Source: Candidatus Saccharibacteria bacterium UBA5148
Lineage (GTDB): Bacteria > Patescibacteriota > Saccharimonadia > Saccharimonadales > UBA4665
DNA length: 64,000 nucleotides
NCBI GenBank assembly: GCA_002413835.1
Contig: DHXU01000003.1
Location: forward strand, 62,910-126,909
Direction of reading: 5' to 3'
The notes below the pieces were generated by a model that saw nothing but the letters and a program-made list of their open reading frames with translations, ran no database searches and was not told the DNA's origin. The translations under genes were made by a program, and so were the position numbers. Shown here piece by piece: positions 1 through 8,053 of the stretch. Positions within the stretch are counted from its first letter, which is position 1; each line of letters opens with the position of its first letter.

Positions 1-726
1 GCTGACACCCAGTATTTTGTGAAGCCGCACGAAAATAAGGAAGCTTACGACCGTATCAAGCAGGACCGCTGGAACTGGTACTTGTCGATTGGCATCCAGG
101 AGAAAAATCTGCGCTGGCACCAACATGAAAACCTCGTGTTCTACGCATCTGACGCTTGGGACATTGAGTATGACTATCCGACGCTCGGCTTTGATGAGTT
201 AGAAGGGATTCACGACCGGACTGATTATGACTTGTCGCAGCACATGAAATTCTCCGGCGTAGATTTGCAGTACCAGGACCCAGCGACAAACGAAAAGTAT
301 ATCCCTTGGATACTCGAGACATCTGTCGGACTTGGCAGGATGTTTTTGGCAGTGATCTCCGACGCCTATTATGTCGAAAATATCGGCGAGGGTCAGACCC
401 GAACTGTTCTCAAACTGAAGCCAGAACTGGCGCCCGTTAAAGTTGCCGTCAGCCCGCTCCTCAAGAACAAGCCCGAACTGGTCGCCAAGGCGCGAGAAGT
501 CTACGATATGCTCAAAAAAGAATTCGGCGCCGTCATGTGGGACGACAATGGCAACATCGGCAAACGCTACCGCCGCCAGGACGAGATCGGGACGCCGTAC
601 TGTGTTGTCATCGACTTCGACAGTCTGGAAGGTGAAACCAAGGATACTGTAACCGTCCGTAACCGTGACACGACAGAGCAGGTACGCATGCCGGTGGCCG
701 AGCTGACCGATTATATAGCTAAGTAG
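1..726 (+). CDS. glyQS: Glycyl-tRNA synthetase, C-terminal part (5' truncated by window edge)
   Basis: Charges tRNA-Gly in the cytoplasm. The reading frame is open from base 1, so the true start lies to the left; the visible 241 residues cover the end of the class II catalytic core and the anticodon-binding domain. The class II motif 3 region is seen as VGLGRMFLAVI around residue 109, and the anticodon-binding domain begins near KVAVSPLLK around residue 147. The single-chain type is inferred because the class II core runs straight into the anticodon domain. A 200-aa unknown gene follows after 11 nt on the same strand. The family assignment is firm. Confidence 0.93.
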   Translation, partial: ADTQYFVKPHENKEAYDRIKQDRWNWYLSIGIQEKNLRWHQHENLVFYASDAWDIEYDYPTLGFDELEGIHDRTDYDLSQHMKFSGVDLQYQDPATNEKYIPWILETSVGLGRMFLAVISDAYYVENIGEGQTRTVLKLKPELAPVKVAVSPLLKNKPELVAKAREVYDMLKKEFGAVMWDDNGNIGKRYRRQDEIGTPYCVVIDFDSLEGETKDTVTVRNRDTTEQVRMPVAELTDYIAK

Positions 727-737
727 CAGAGTGTAAT

Positions 738-1340
738 ATGGCAGCCGCACTCATAACCGCGATATATAGCCTAACGCTCAGGCTTGTGAAGTATCTGGCA
801 CGCAAAATCGCCGCCTCATTCAAAACCAGCCAGCTTGGTAACGACGAAGACGAGCCGATCATCTCATCGGCTGATCTGCTTGGTGCGACCGGTCTGCAAT
901 CTATGGCGACAGGCATGATGGGTGACTACCTCTATAATCTGATGACCAATGACGTCGGCCGGGTCATGATGATGATTACGCTCAACCGCAATACATATAT
1001 CCATATCGTGGCGATTGGTAGCCATAGCGGATTACAATCAAGTCTCAAACTGGGTTCGGCGCGCCAGTGGCTGGAGCCGGTGTCACTGGAAGGGGACTTT
1101 CCGGATCATTTTGAGATGTATTGCAGCAAAGGCGCGCAGGTGCAGACTCGCCAGGTATTCGGCCCGGAAACGATGGCCAAATTCGTCGATTTCTGTAAAT
1201 CGTATAATTTTGAACTGTTCAACGAAAGTGTCTACATATCGGTTGCTGAAAATGCTGACGACCCGGACGACGACACCAGCATGGTAGCGGACATTACGAA
1301 TTTCCTGGAGCACAACCGGAAGGTTTTCGAGAGGCTGTAA
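738..1340 (+). CDS. Hypothetical protein, 200 aa
   Basis: I do not recognise the family. The N-terminus (about residues 1-30) is basic and amphipathic and could sit at the membrane. The region from about residue 75 is mixed alpha/beta, and the C-terminal half is acidic with a DDPDDD stretch near residue 175. There is no clear signal peptide and no catalytic motif I can name. It starts 11 nt after glyQS with no strong ribosome binding site, so co-transcription is likely. It ends convergently 15 nt from the phospholipase D-like gene. Confidence 0.7.
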   Translation: MAAALITAIYSLTLRLVKYLARKIAASFKTSQLGNDEDEPIISSADLLGATGLQSMATGMMGDYLYNLMTNDVGRVMMMITLNRNTYIHIVAIGSHSGLQSSLKLGSARQWLEPVSLEGDFPDHFEMYCSKGAQVQTRQVFGPETMAKFVDFCKSYNFELFNESVYISVAENADDPDDDTSMVADITNFLEHNRKVFERL

Positions 1341-1355
1341 TAGTTGTTTTGTGCT

Positions 1356-2597
1356 TTAGTCGTCGTAGTCGTCGCCGCCGTAGCTGCCAGCAAGATCTGG
1401 TGAAACTGCCCCCGCCGGTACTGTTTTCATAGGGTAGGCATAGTGGTCGCGTATCAGCGAGAAATTATTCGTGAAGGCGTTGTATGTTGCAGCATCAGTA
1501 ATCTTGAGCATGACTTCGTTGGAGTCACGCTGTGGCGAACCTTCCCAACAAATGCTGCCCATAAGTGTAATCTTCGACTTGTTATTTCCAGCATATACAC
1601 CGTTAATAATCATATATTTGTGATGGACATAGGTTTCCGGAATTCCGTTATGATTAGCGTCATATTGGCCGTTGAAAAGGTTGACTCCGCCGTATTTGCC
1701 ACCTGGTTTGATGAGCGCAGCTACGACATCGGTTTCTACGTATTGTTTGTTAGTTATGACCTGCACGATGCACCCCTGATTATCAAGATCCCATAATCTT
1801 TGGGCAATTTTGATGCGCGCGTTCGACCAACGGAACATGGCTATCTTAATGACAGTCCGCCCATCTGAGCCATATCCTGCGCCGGTGCCGGTGCACTGCA
1901 CGCCACTTAGCGACTGCAGAATTGTATCACTCGGATCATTATTCCATGCTTGGGGGTAGAAGAATGCTTTATATTTATCGTCGGTCGTCGTCCGGTAATA
2001 GTTGGCGGTCGTTTTATCCAGCAGCATATCGCTGAAGTATTGGGCAAAGCTGTTGTAGATTGGAATGTTGCCGACGACTGTATACATGTCGTTCCAGGAG
2101 ATTTTTTCGCCGGTTGGTGTCGGATTGAACGAGGCAACCATAGTGATATGTGTTGCACTTCCAGCCCGCGAGAACATAAATAATTTGGCATGCATCATGC
2201 CGGTGTCAGCCATACAACTTTCTTTACACATAAATATAAAGCTCGGCTTAGTTTTGGTGGTACCAAGTGCTGCCTGTAGCTGTTTCATCTGTAGCGTCAC
2301 AACATGGTCATCGATGATAACTCGTACGTCAACACCGCGCTTATGTGCCTGAATGAGCTTAGCAGTTGTCGTCGTCTCACTAATAGAATATGCTGTCAGG
2401 CGGATAACGCTGCCTGCAGGAGTTGCGTCAATAGCGTTATTGATGCGCGTCGTCAGGGCCATCTGCTCGGCGGTTGTTCCTTTGGGATTGTTGAAGGATG
2501 CGCCTTCCTGTGGCGTCACTACAGCGGCTGAAGCGACCGGAGAGTACAGACTCAAGCTGAGTACTAAAAAAGTCAGGATAATATAAAATCGTTTCAA
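1356..2597 (-). CDS. Secreted phospholipase D-like protein
   Basis: A 413-aa protein with a classical signal peptide (KR, hydrophobic stretch, cleavage near ASA-A around residue 25) and two PLD-type half sites. These are HAK at about residues 136-138 and HHK at about 325-327. The usual HxK(x)4D motif is incomplete in both, with Ser and Asn at the Asp position. Activity as a phosphodiesterase on phospholipid or nucleic acid is therefore inferred from family membership. I chose the TTG at 2595-2597 because it follows an AAGGAG box (2604-2609) and gives an intact signal peptide. The longer GTG start would overlap the TATAAT box. A role at the cell surface is plausible. Confidence 0.78.
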   Translation of the reverse strand: MKRFYIILTFLVLSLSLYSPVASAAVVTPQEGASFNNPKGTTAEQMALTTRINNAIDATPAGSVIRLTAYSISETTTTAKLIQAHKRGVDVRVIIDDHVVTLQMKQLQAALGTTKTKPSFIFMCKESCMADTGMMHAKLFMFSRAGSATHITMVASFNPTPTGEKISWNDMYTVVGNIPIYNSFAQYFSDMLLDKTTANYYRTTTDDKYKAFFYPQAWNNDPSDTILQSLSGVQCTGTGAGYGSDGRTVIKIAMFRWSNARIKIAQRLWDLDNQGCIVQVITNKQYVETDVVAALIKPGGKYGGVNLFNGQYDANHNGIPETYVHHKYMIINGVYAGNNKSKITLMGSICWEGSPQRDSNEVMLKITDAATYNAFTNNFSLIRDHYAYPMKTVPAGAVSPDLAGSYGGDDYDD

Positions 2598-2627
2598 TAC
2601 AATCTCCTTAATGAATCTATTTGTAAT

Positions 2628-2633
2628 ATTATA
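2628..2633 (-). promoter_or_regulatory. -10 box of the PLD-like gene
   Basis: TATAAT on the minus strand, about 31 nt before the chosen TTG start and upstream of an AAGGAG ribosome binding site. The -35 region is weak (TTAGCT at 17 nt). Confidence 0.5.
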
Positions 2634-2677
2634 CACTATATTGTTTATTTAGCTAATCTATACTCCGGTTATATACA

Positions 2678-2714
2678 ACAATCCCCGCTGCCGGTGAAGG
2701 CGAGCGGGGATTGT
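2678..2714 (-). terminator. Terminator after the Rpf-like gene
   Basis: Perfect 12-bp inverted repeat ACAATCCCCGCT / AGCGGGGATTGT with a 13-nt loop, 22 nt past the stop codon of the minus-strand muralytic gene. On the minus strand it is followed by a T-rich stretch (TTGTTGTATATAA includes part of the stem). It also separates the gene from the PLD-like gene downstream. Confidence 0.75.
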
Positions 2715-2736
2715 AATGCAGGTCGGGTAGCTGGTA

Positions 2737-3501
2737 CTAGCTAAGTCCGAGCTTTGCAGAGCAGGCGGGCCAGTTGCCCCAGCCACCGCGGGCTTGCAGA
2801 ATTTGGCCGCGGTTGATCTGTTCTTCGCGGCTGGCTTCATTCGGCATGCCGGTGCCGCCAGCTGCCTGCCAGCTGGCGAGCGTAAACTGCAGGCCGCCAT
2901 AAAAACCGTTGCCGGTGTTGATGGCCCAGTTGCCGCCGGATTCGCAGGCGGCCAGGTTGTCCCAGACGCTGCCGGATGCGACTGGAGCGACCCTAGCTGC
3001 TGGTGCTGCAGTGCGGCGGGGTGCGGACGGGGTTGCTGCAGCAGCTATCACTTCGACTGGCGCATTAACAGGCAAGGGCCGATCAGCTAATGTCTCGTCG
3101 GCTGTCGGGACCCGCAGTTCCTGTCCTGGGTAAATCATGTCCGGATTAACGACGACTGGATTCGCATCGTACAACCTTTGATAGGTTGTCCCAGTGGCTT
3201 TGGCCAGCTTCGTCAGGTTATCGCCTGTGGCGACAGCGACCGTTACCGGTTGCGGCTGTACCTCTGGCTCTGGTGCCGGTGTTGCCGCCTTTTGAGCTGA
3301 GGCGTCTGCCTTGGCGAGCGTAGTCGTAGCCGCCACTGTCGTTGCCAGAGCCTGATTCCGGGGAACGGACAGCACGGTCTGGATGGCTGGTTTGTTATAT
3401 ACACTTTGTAAATCGCTTGTTGACGCGAGCGAAGCGTGGCTGCCGGTGGCCATAAAAAAGGCACCACCGAACAAAGCCGCTGTAATTGCGGCGTATCTCA
3501 T
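2737..3501 (-). CDS. LysM plus Rpf-type transglycosylase-like secreted protein
   Basis: A 254-aa exported cell-wall enzyme. An N-terminal hydrophobic signal (residues 1-23) is followed by an Ala/Thr/Pro-rich linker, one LysM peptidoglycan-binding domain (about 88-133), a second linker, and a C-terminal resuscitation-promoting-factor/transglycosylase-like domain (about 178-248). The catalytic Glu is seen in ACESGGNW (E187), and the paired Cys (C186, C247) fit the Rpf fold. The start follows a GGGAGG box at 3511-3518. The upstream leader carries two inverted repeats. It probably cleaves or remodels peptidoglycan, of the cell itself or of a host. The domain assignment is secure; the in vivo role is inferred. 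Confidence 0.9.
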   Translation of the reverse strand: MRYAAITAALFGGAFFMATGSHASLASTSDLQSVYNKPAIQTVLSVPRNQALATTVAATTTLAKADASAQKAATPAPEPEVQPQPVTVAVATGDNLTKLAKATGTTYQRLYDANPVVVNPDMIYPGQELRVPTADETLADRPLPVNAPVEVIAAAATPSAPRRTAAPAARVAPVASGSVWDNLAACESGGNWAINTGNGFYGGLQFTLASWQAAGGTGMPNEASREEQINRGQILQARGGWGNWPACSAKLGLS

Positions 3502-3529
3502 ATAAAGTATTTCCTCCCTACCAACCCCA

Positions 3530-3615
3530 ACAGTTACCCTCTAATAATATTGCTTATGTTCATTGGATAACAGGGGTGAGTAACTGTATGTTTTCATCTC
3601 CCATGAAAAACATAC
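3530..3615. promoter_or_regulatory. Two inverted repeats upstream of the Rpf-like gene
   Basis: ACAGTTAC (3530-3537) pairs with GTAACTGT (3580-3587) across 42 nt. Directly beside it, GTATGTTTTCAT (3586-3597) pairs with ATGAAAAACATAC (3603-3615) with one bulge. Both lie 29-114 nt upstream of the muralytic gene on its 5' side. An operator or leader-RNA structure is possible. An 11-nt part recurs upstream of the lytic transglycosylase at 54.8 kb. Confidence 0.5.
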
Positions 3616-3754
3616 AATTTTCAGCTTATCGTATATGGTAAATAGTGTCAATAATCTAAGGGGCAAGGCTTCATATACTACTGCTATAACACCGCCAGAG
3701 TATGCAAAAGGAATTTTTTCGCGCTCCTGGTTATATAGGTTGCCAGGAAGATTT

Positions 3755-3763
3755 TGCTATGAT
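3755..3763 (+). promoter_or_regulatory. Extended -10 promoter of the PspC gene
   Basis: TGCTATGAT ends 6 nt before the ATG at 3770, placing the transcription start at or next to the start codon (leaderless pattern). Confidence 0.6.
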
Positions 3764-3769
3764 GTAGAT

Positions 3770-3961
3770 ATGAAGAAACTTTATAGGTCGAAGTCGAATA
3801 GGAAAATCGCTGGCGTCTGTGGCGGCCTGGCTGAATATTTTGGTGTTGATGCGACGATTATCCGCATTATCGCGGTCGTATTGCTACTGCCGGGTTGGTT
3901 GCCTGGATTCGTACCATACGTCATTCTCTGGATTATTGTTCCCGAAGAGCCAACCGCCTGA
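3770..3961 (+). CDS. PspC domain membrane protein, 63 aa
   Basis: A small stress-type membrane protein consisting of a single PspC domain. MKKLYRS is followed by the typical GVCGGLAEYFGVD segment (about residues 15-27) and one long transmembrane stretch (about 30-57) ending in VPEEP. I use the ATG at 3770 rather than the longer frame because it matches the PspC N-terminus and has an extended -10 box 6 nt upstream. In other bacteria PspC proteins respond to envelope stress. No pspA or pspB neighbour is visible, so it is a stand-alone copy. Confidence 0.85.
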   Translation: MKKLYRSKSNRKIAGVCGGLAEYFGVDATIIRIIAVVLLLPGWLPGFVPYVILWIIVPEEPTA

Positions 3962-4112
3962 CCGCTGAGATATCCTGGTGTCGAAGTATGTAGTCTTCGA
4001 GATCCATGAACTCAGGCGTTGATTCAAATGTCTGTGGCCGCGGAGTAACTGGACATGATTGATCGGCCCTAAAATGTTAGACTGGTTTAGAACGAAAGGT
4101 TACAACGCAGAT

Positions 4113-4538
4113 ATGATCACCTATTACACCGATGGCAGCGCCAGCCCAAATCCCGGACCGGGTGGATTCTCAGTCATCAGAGACATGAAGCCAGCCGTAC
4201 TCGGCGGCGAACCGAGCGGGGCTATCACTACCAATATCCGCATGGAAGGCTTCGCGATCATAGCGGCTCTAAAAGACGCCGGGGGAGCTGAATGTCAGAT
4301 ATATACCGACAGCGAATTCTGGATCAATGTTATCACCAAATGGTCGCTGCCGTGGGAGGCAAATGGCTGGAAAAAAAAGGGCGGCCTGATCAAAAATCTC
4401 GACATCGTCCAGGAAGCCTGCCCACTGTACCGCCAGTCGAAGGCCAAGCTGGTATGGGTGCGCGGCCACAATAATGACCTGGGCAATGAGCTAGCTGATT
4501 ACTGGGCCAATGAAGCCCGGAAGGGAGTCCGGGTATGA
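4113..4538 (+). CDS. rnhA: Ribonuclease H
   Basis: Degrades the RNA strand of RNA-DNA hybrids, for example primers and R-loops. All catalytic acids of RNase HI are visible: Asp in YYTDGSASPNPGPGG near the N-terminus, Glu in RMEGFAII, Asp in YTDSEFW, and the C-terminal Asp in GNELADYWANEA, preceded by the VRGHNND histidine. I prefer the ATG at 4113, which gives the normal RNase H N-terminus and has TACAAC 6 nt upstream; an in-frame TTG at 4059 is the alternative. The stop overlaps the start of the CYTH gene by 4 nt (ATGA), so the two are translationally coupled. Confidence 0.88.
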   Translation: MITYYTDGSASPNPGPGGFSVIRDMKPAVLGGEPSGAITTNIRMEGFAIIAALKDAGGAECQIYTDSEFWINVITKWSLPWEANGWKKKGGLIKNLDIVQEACPLYRQSKAKLVWVRGHNNDLGNELADYWANEARKGVRV

Positions 4539-5089
4539 GGGAAATCGAAATAAAGGCTCGCCTCGCCAATAAGCAAGCCGTCATGGAGGCGCTGGCCGCA
4601 GCCGGGGCAGTCGTCGATAATCCTGTCAGTCAGCACGACCGCGTCTATGGGCTGCCGGGTGTCGTCGGCGGAGCAGGTAGCGGCCAGCCATGGCTGCGGA
4701 TCCGGACTGAAGTCAGCGGCGAGTCCACGATCAGCTATTTCACGCTCAAGAAGTCGGTTACCGGCCAGCTTGACAGTATTGAACATGAGACGTTGGTTGA
4801 TGATGTCAAAGAGCTGGAGAAGATTATCGAACTGATTAACTTTGTACCGTACTCCGACCTCACCAAAGACCGCCAGAAAGCCAGGATCGGCAACATTGAG
4901 ATCTGCATCGATCGTATCGACGAGTTGGGTGATTTCGTTGAAGCTGAGATGCTGTGCGGCGATGACGTAGAACTGCAGCCGATACTTGATGAGTTATGGA
5001 ACTTGCTGACATCATTAGGCGTCAACCGGTCAGACGAGGTCCATGATGGCTATGACGTCCTTATGAACAAGCATCTCGGGCGGCAGTAG
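4535..5089 (+). CDS. CYTH-domain (class IV adenylate cyclase-like) protein
   Basis: A 184-aa CYTH protein. The hallmark ExExK motif is EIEIK at residues 3-7, followed by a WLRIR strand (about residues 52-56), a TLKK strand, an acidic FVEAE segment and a C-terminal SYD/GYDVL region. CYTH enzymes act on triphosphates; members include CyaB-type adenylate cyclases and thiamine triphosphatases, and the sequence alone does not decide between them. It overlaps rnhA by 4 nt and lies at the end of that small operon. Confidence 0.82.
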   Translation: MREIEIKARLANKQAVMEALAAAGAVVDNPVSQHDRVYGLPGVVGGAGSGQPWLRIRTEVSGESTISYFTLKKSVTGQLDSIEHETLVDDVKELEKIIELINFVPYSDLTKDRQKARIGNIEICIDRIDELGDFVEAEMLCGDDVELQPILDELWNLLTSLGVNRSDEVHDGYDVLMNKHLGRQ

Positions 5090-5091
5090 AT

Positions 5092-5110
5092 GCGGCGACA
5101 AAATCGCCGC
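5092..5110. terminator. Hairpin after the CYTH gene
   Basis: GCGGCGA-CAAAA-TCGCCGC, a perfect 7-bp stem 2 nt after the stop codon. No U-tract follows, only a TTTT inside the next palindrome, so termination is uncertain. Confidence 0.4.
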
Positions 5111-5121
5111 GCACCACAATA

Positions 5122-5153
5122 TTTTGCATGATATGCAAAAATTCGATTATACT
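5122..5153 (+). promoter_or_regulatory. Promoter with overlapping palindrome
   Basis: TTTTGCAT-GAT-ATGCAAAA (5122-5140) is a perfect 8-bp inverted repeat that contains the -35 hexamer TTGCAT (5124-5129). An 18-nt spacer leads to the -10 TATACT (5148-5153), 11 nt before the ATG. The palindrome over the -35 looks like a repressor operator. Confidence 0.6.
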
Positions 5154-5164
5154 GAGCAGTACGT

Positions 5165-5728
5165 ATGAGTTCACCGGCAGAATCAGGTTTATTCCAGGCA
5201 AGAGACCCCCGAGTCGCGGACTGGAGGCGGCAGTATTACGACCCTGGTGCCCTGAGGGCGCCAGGTAGTACGCTCGGCCTGATTGTTGATAGTTTGTATG
5301 ACCTCATAGAGGGTGAGGATATTCACCGGACCGGACAAGTTGATCAGGGCTTTCAAAAGCAGCGTTATCATCATAAATTTTACGAGAAATTAGGACAAAG
5401 GTTTGGCATACGCACCGAAGTGAGTATAAGCGCTGAGCTACATAAACCACCAGCCGATATACGCGAAGCCTGGTTCACCGGACTGTATTATGATTCGTCA
5501 AATGGAGTCGAGTTGTATGACAGGGGATATGAGATTGTCCGACGGGCTGACGGCGTGATATATATGAAAATCAATGAATCTCTGGATGGAACCAGTGCCG
5601 CACTGACGCATGAAGATCCGGCATTTGTCAGAGCAAATCCCTGGAAAGACGCCACCGAATACGATGCGACGGTTCTATTTGATGAAATACAGCGGATACG
5701 CGCGCTTCAGGCAGGCCCAAACCACTAA
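5165..5728 (+). CDS. Hypothetical protein, 187 aa
   Basis: I do not recognise this family. It is a soluble, charged protein with many Tyr, Arg and Asp residues, no signal peptide and no transmembrane segment. The central part (about residues 55-120) is predicted by eye to be mixed alpha/beta. It has its own promoter, with a palindrome across the -35 box and a leader of only about 5 nt. Single-gene unit between the CYTH and NYN genes. Confidence 0.72.
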   Translation: MSSPAESGLFQARDPRVADWRRQYYDPGALRAPGSTLGLIVDSLYDLIEGEDIHRTGQVDQGFQKQRYHHKFYEKLGQRFGIRTEVSISAELHKPPADIREAWFTGLYYDSSNGVELYDRGYEIVRRADGVIYMKINESLDGTSAALTHEDPAFVRANPWKDATEYDATVLFDEIQRIRALQAGPNH

Positions 5729-5755
5729 GCCTATTCATCTGATACACCGACTTAA

Positions 5756-5764
5756 TGATATGAT
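5756..5764 (+). promoter_or_regulatory. Extended -10 promoter of the NYN gene
   Basis: TGATATGAT ends 6 nt before the ATG at 5771 (leaderless pattern). Confidence 0.55.
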
Positions 5765-5770
5765 ATTGGT

Positions 5771-6376
5771 ATGATTCTTGACCAAAACAATCACAAAGAT
5801 CAAGCCCGCCCTCAGAAACTAACGAACGTCTATGCCTTCATCGACAGCCAGAACCTGAACGTCGGCGTTCAGAAGTTCGGCTGGAAGATGGACTGGCAGA
5901 AATTCCGTAAGTGGTTGAGCGATGAATTCGGCGTCACCAAGGCTTTCATGTTTATCGGGTACGTCCCGGAATTTGAGGCCATGTACGAGCAGCTACACGA
6001 AGCTGGCTATATGATCGTGCTCAAACCAACATATGACATGACCAGGCCGCAACAGGAGCCGGCACCGGAGACCATCGGCAAGGACGGCAAAAAGTCCGAA
6101 CCTGAAGAGAAGAAACCCGTCAAAGGCAATATCGATGCCGACCTGGTACTGTGGGCCATGAAAGAGTTATCAAATTACGACAAAGCCATCCTGGTATCCG
6201 GCGATGGCGATTTCTACTCACTGGTAGAGTATCTCGAGAGCAAGAAACGCCTCGGCAAGATTCTGACACCAAGCTTCCAGTATTCGCAGCTGTACAACAG
6301 ATACGAAGAATATATCGTCCGCCTGGATAACTTCAAACGCGAACTACGTTACTATGACCGCCGCAAGAAGCAATAG
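5771..6376 (+). CDS. NYN domain (LabA/DUF88-like) putative ribonuclease
   Basis: A 201-aa protein with the PIN-like NYN fold. The acidic active-site motifs are visible: FIDSQNL (about residue 24), KGNIDADLVLWAM (about 117-129) and VSGDGDFYSLVEYL (about 140-153). An insertion rich in Pro, Glu and Lys (about 90-115) precedes the second motif. NYN proteins are metal-dependent RNases or RNA-processing factors; the specific substrate is unknown. The basic C-terminus (YYDRRKKQ) fits RNA binding. It converges on the next gene with no gap. Confidence 0.85.
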   Translation: MILDQNNHKDQARPQKLTNVYAFIDSQNLNVGVQKFGWKMDWQKFRKWLSDEFGVTKAFMFIGYVPEFEAMYEQLHEAGYMIVLKPTYDMTRPQQEPAPETIGKDGKKSEPEEKKPVKGNIDADLVLWAMKELSNYDKAILVSGDGDFYSLVEYLESKKRLGKILTPSFQYSQLYNRYEEYIVRLDNFKRELRYYDRRKKQ

Positions 6377-7009
6377 CTAATTCTTACTGGCGTCAATCAC
6401 ACTGAGCAGCGTGGCAGCAGCGACGCCGATGCGTGGATCCAGCGCTGTGTCTACGCCGGTCATGTCGAGACCCATTTTGACAATTACCGGATTCTTGCGG
6501 TGTGTCAGGCGGGCACCAACTCCGGTGACGGCGCCACCGAGTATACCGTTGATGGTATAGGTGAGAGGGGCAAACATCAGTACGAAGTCTGCGATCCCTC
6601 CGACGAATGGTATAAATCCAACGTAGCGCCGTACCAGCGCCAGACCACTGCTGGTTTCCTGAATATTGGCAATTGGCGTGCCACTGCCGTCCATGATATC
6701 CCAGTGGTCGCGCACGAAGGTTGAGCGCAGACCCTTGCGCCGCATTGAGAAGAGTAGGCTATCGGATGCACTATCGAATACGTCATAGGTTGCGCCAAAG
6801 TCGATAATATTCCGGGCATGGATGCGTAGTAATTCTGTCTGCTTGCTGCTGTCGCTGTACAGACGGATATCTTCACGCAGTTTCCAGGCTTTCATCTGCA
6901 CAAAACCAACATCGTTGCCGCTGTCGGCATCCTTGACAGTAATCGAAGCACCAAAAATCTTCCAGAACTTGCGGCGGAATTCTAGTCGGCTGTGTTGTGA
7001 GTAATCCAT
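6377..7009 (-). CDS. Tubby-C/LURP-one/scramblase-like protein
   Basis: A 210-aa protein whose first 130 residues show the repeated short beta strands of the LURP-one/phospholipid-scramblase fold. The pattern is FRRKFWKIFGASITVKD, then VGFVQMKAWK, then a second round ending DGSGTPIANIQE. A hydrophobic, glycine-rich C-terminus (about 140-205) may be membrane associated. I chose the ATG at 7009 because a GGAG box sits 6 nt upstream; the frame extends to 7066. Function in this family is poorly known outside eukaryotes. The family call is moderately sure. Confidence 0.55.
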   Translation of the reverse strand: MDYSQHSRLEFRRKFWKIFGASITVKDADSGNDVGFVQMKAWKLREDIRLYSDSSKQTELLRIHARNIIDFGATYDVFDSASDSLLFSMRRKGLRSTFVRDHWDIMDGSGTPIANIQETSSGLALVRRYVGFIPFVGGIADFVLMFAPLTYTINGILGGAVTGVGARLTHRKNPVIVKMGLDMTGVDTALDPRIGVAAATLLSVIDASKN

Positions 7010-7091
7010 GGTATCTCCTGTGGTATTGCTAATAATGCTTCCATTGTAGCCTATCAGCAGGTTCATGTATCACGATAATGTTTATGTGGGG

Positions 7092-7097
7092 TAAAAT
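7092..7097 (+). promoter_or_regulatory. -10 box of the SanA-like gene
   Basis: TAAAAT ends 6 nt before the ATG at 7104, consistent with a leaderless transcript; no good -35 is seen. Confidence 0.45.
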
Positions 7098-7103
7098 AAG
7101 TCT

Positions 7104-7925
7104 ATGAGCAAACGTAGCACCAGTAGCCGTACCAGGCGGCCAACAAAGCCATCCATATCCAATGCGGCCTCTGCTATCAAACGGGCGGTGTCTCCTCGCG
7201 AAATCCCGAGCCAGCTGACAGCCCAGCCCGTAGCCTCTCCCCGGAAACACACTGCAGCCCGAATCCTCAGTTGGCCATTCCGTGTGCTGCTCAGCCAGAG
7301 GCTCCGAATCCTGAATCTGGTATTGATAGTGGTGGCACTGCTGATCGTTATATCCCAGGGCGTCAAACTTTCCACTGAGAACGTACGATATAACGCTAAT
7401 ACCACGCCGCTGCAGGCGATACCGCACCATGATACGGCACTTGTCTTCGGCGCGGGCGTCAGGCCGGACCACACGCCGACAGAATACCTGAAGCGCCGGG
7501 TTGAAACTGCCGTTGACCTCTACAAGGCTCACCGCGTCGACGCCATAATCATGTCGGGTGATAACAGCTCCAGCCATTACAACGAGCCGGAAGTCATGAA
7601 AGCTTACGCCGTCAAACTGGGCACCGATCCGTCGGACGTCATCGTCGACTACGCTGGCTTCAATACCTATGATACCTGTTACCGGGCCGGCAAAATATTC
7701 AGTGCCAGAAGCGTAACAGTCGTAACACAGGGCTATCATCTGCCACGGGCGGTCATGACCTGTCAGCAGTTGGGCCTCGACACGATCGGTGTAGCGGCCA
7801 AGCGCCTGGAGCGTGACTGGACGGTAAGCTATATCATGCGGGAGCATGTGTCGACTGCCAAATCTGTCGTCCAGATGGTTCTGAAGCCGCAGCCGACATT
7901 GCTTGGTAAAATCGAGAATCCGTAA
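7104..7925 (+). CDS. SanA/YdcF-like (DUF218) membrane protein
   Basis: A 273-aa protein with a basic cytoplasmic N-terminus (about 65 residues), one transmembrane helix (about 70-90) and an extracytoplasmic DUF218 domain. Diagnostic segments are LVFGAGVRPDHTPTEYLKRR, IIMSGDNSS, the YNEPEVM segment, and VVTQGYHLPRA near residue 212. E. coli SanA affects envelope permeability to vancomycin, and YdcF-type proteins are linked to cell-wall polymer metabolism. The exact reaction here is unknown. Large antisense frames on the minus strand are shadows of this GC-rich gene. Confidence 0.83.
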   Translation: MSKRSTSSRTRRPTKPSISNAASAIKRAVSPREIPSQLTAQPVASPRKHTAARILSWPFRVLLSQRLRILNLVLIVVALLIVISQGVKLSTENVRYNANTTPLQAIPHHDTALVFGAGVRPDHTPTEYLKRRVETAVDLYKAHRVDAIIMSGDNSSSHYNEPEVMKAYAVKLGTDPSDVIVDYAGFNTYDTCYRAGKIFSARSVTVVTQGYHLPRAVMTCQQLGLDTIGVAAKRLERDWTVSYIMREHVSTAKSVVQMVLKPQPTLLGKIENP

Positions 7926-8053
7926 CTGTATCTAAAGGAACAGAGAATTTTACAGCAGTTTTTTGCACCGCTGTCACCGTTTATCCGGTAGAATGGAGCT
8001 TACGGTAAGAACACAGTTTACGTTTATATACAACTTGAGGGAGTGACGTACAT

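Noticed and set aside
7029..7847. 272-aa open frame on the minus strand
   Set aside because: Antisense shadow of the SanA-like gene; low-quality composition and no start signal, while the plus frame matches DUF218 motifs.
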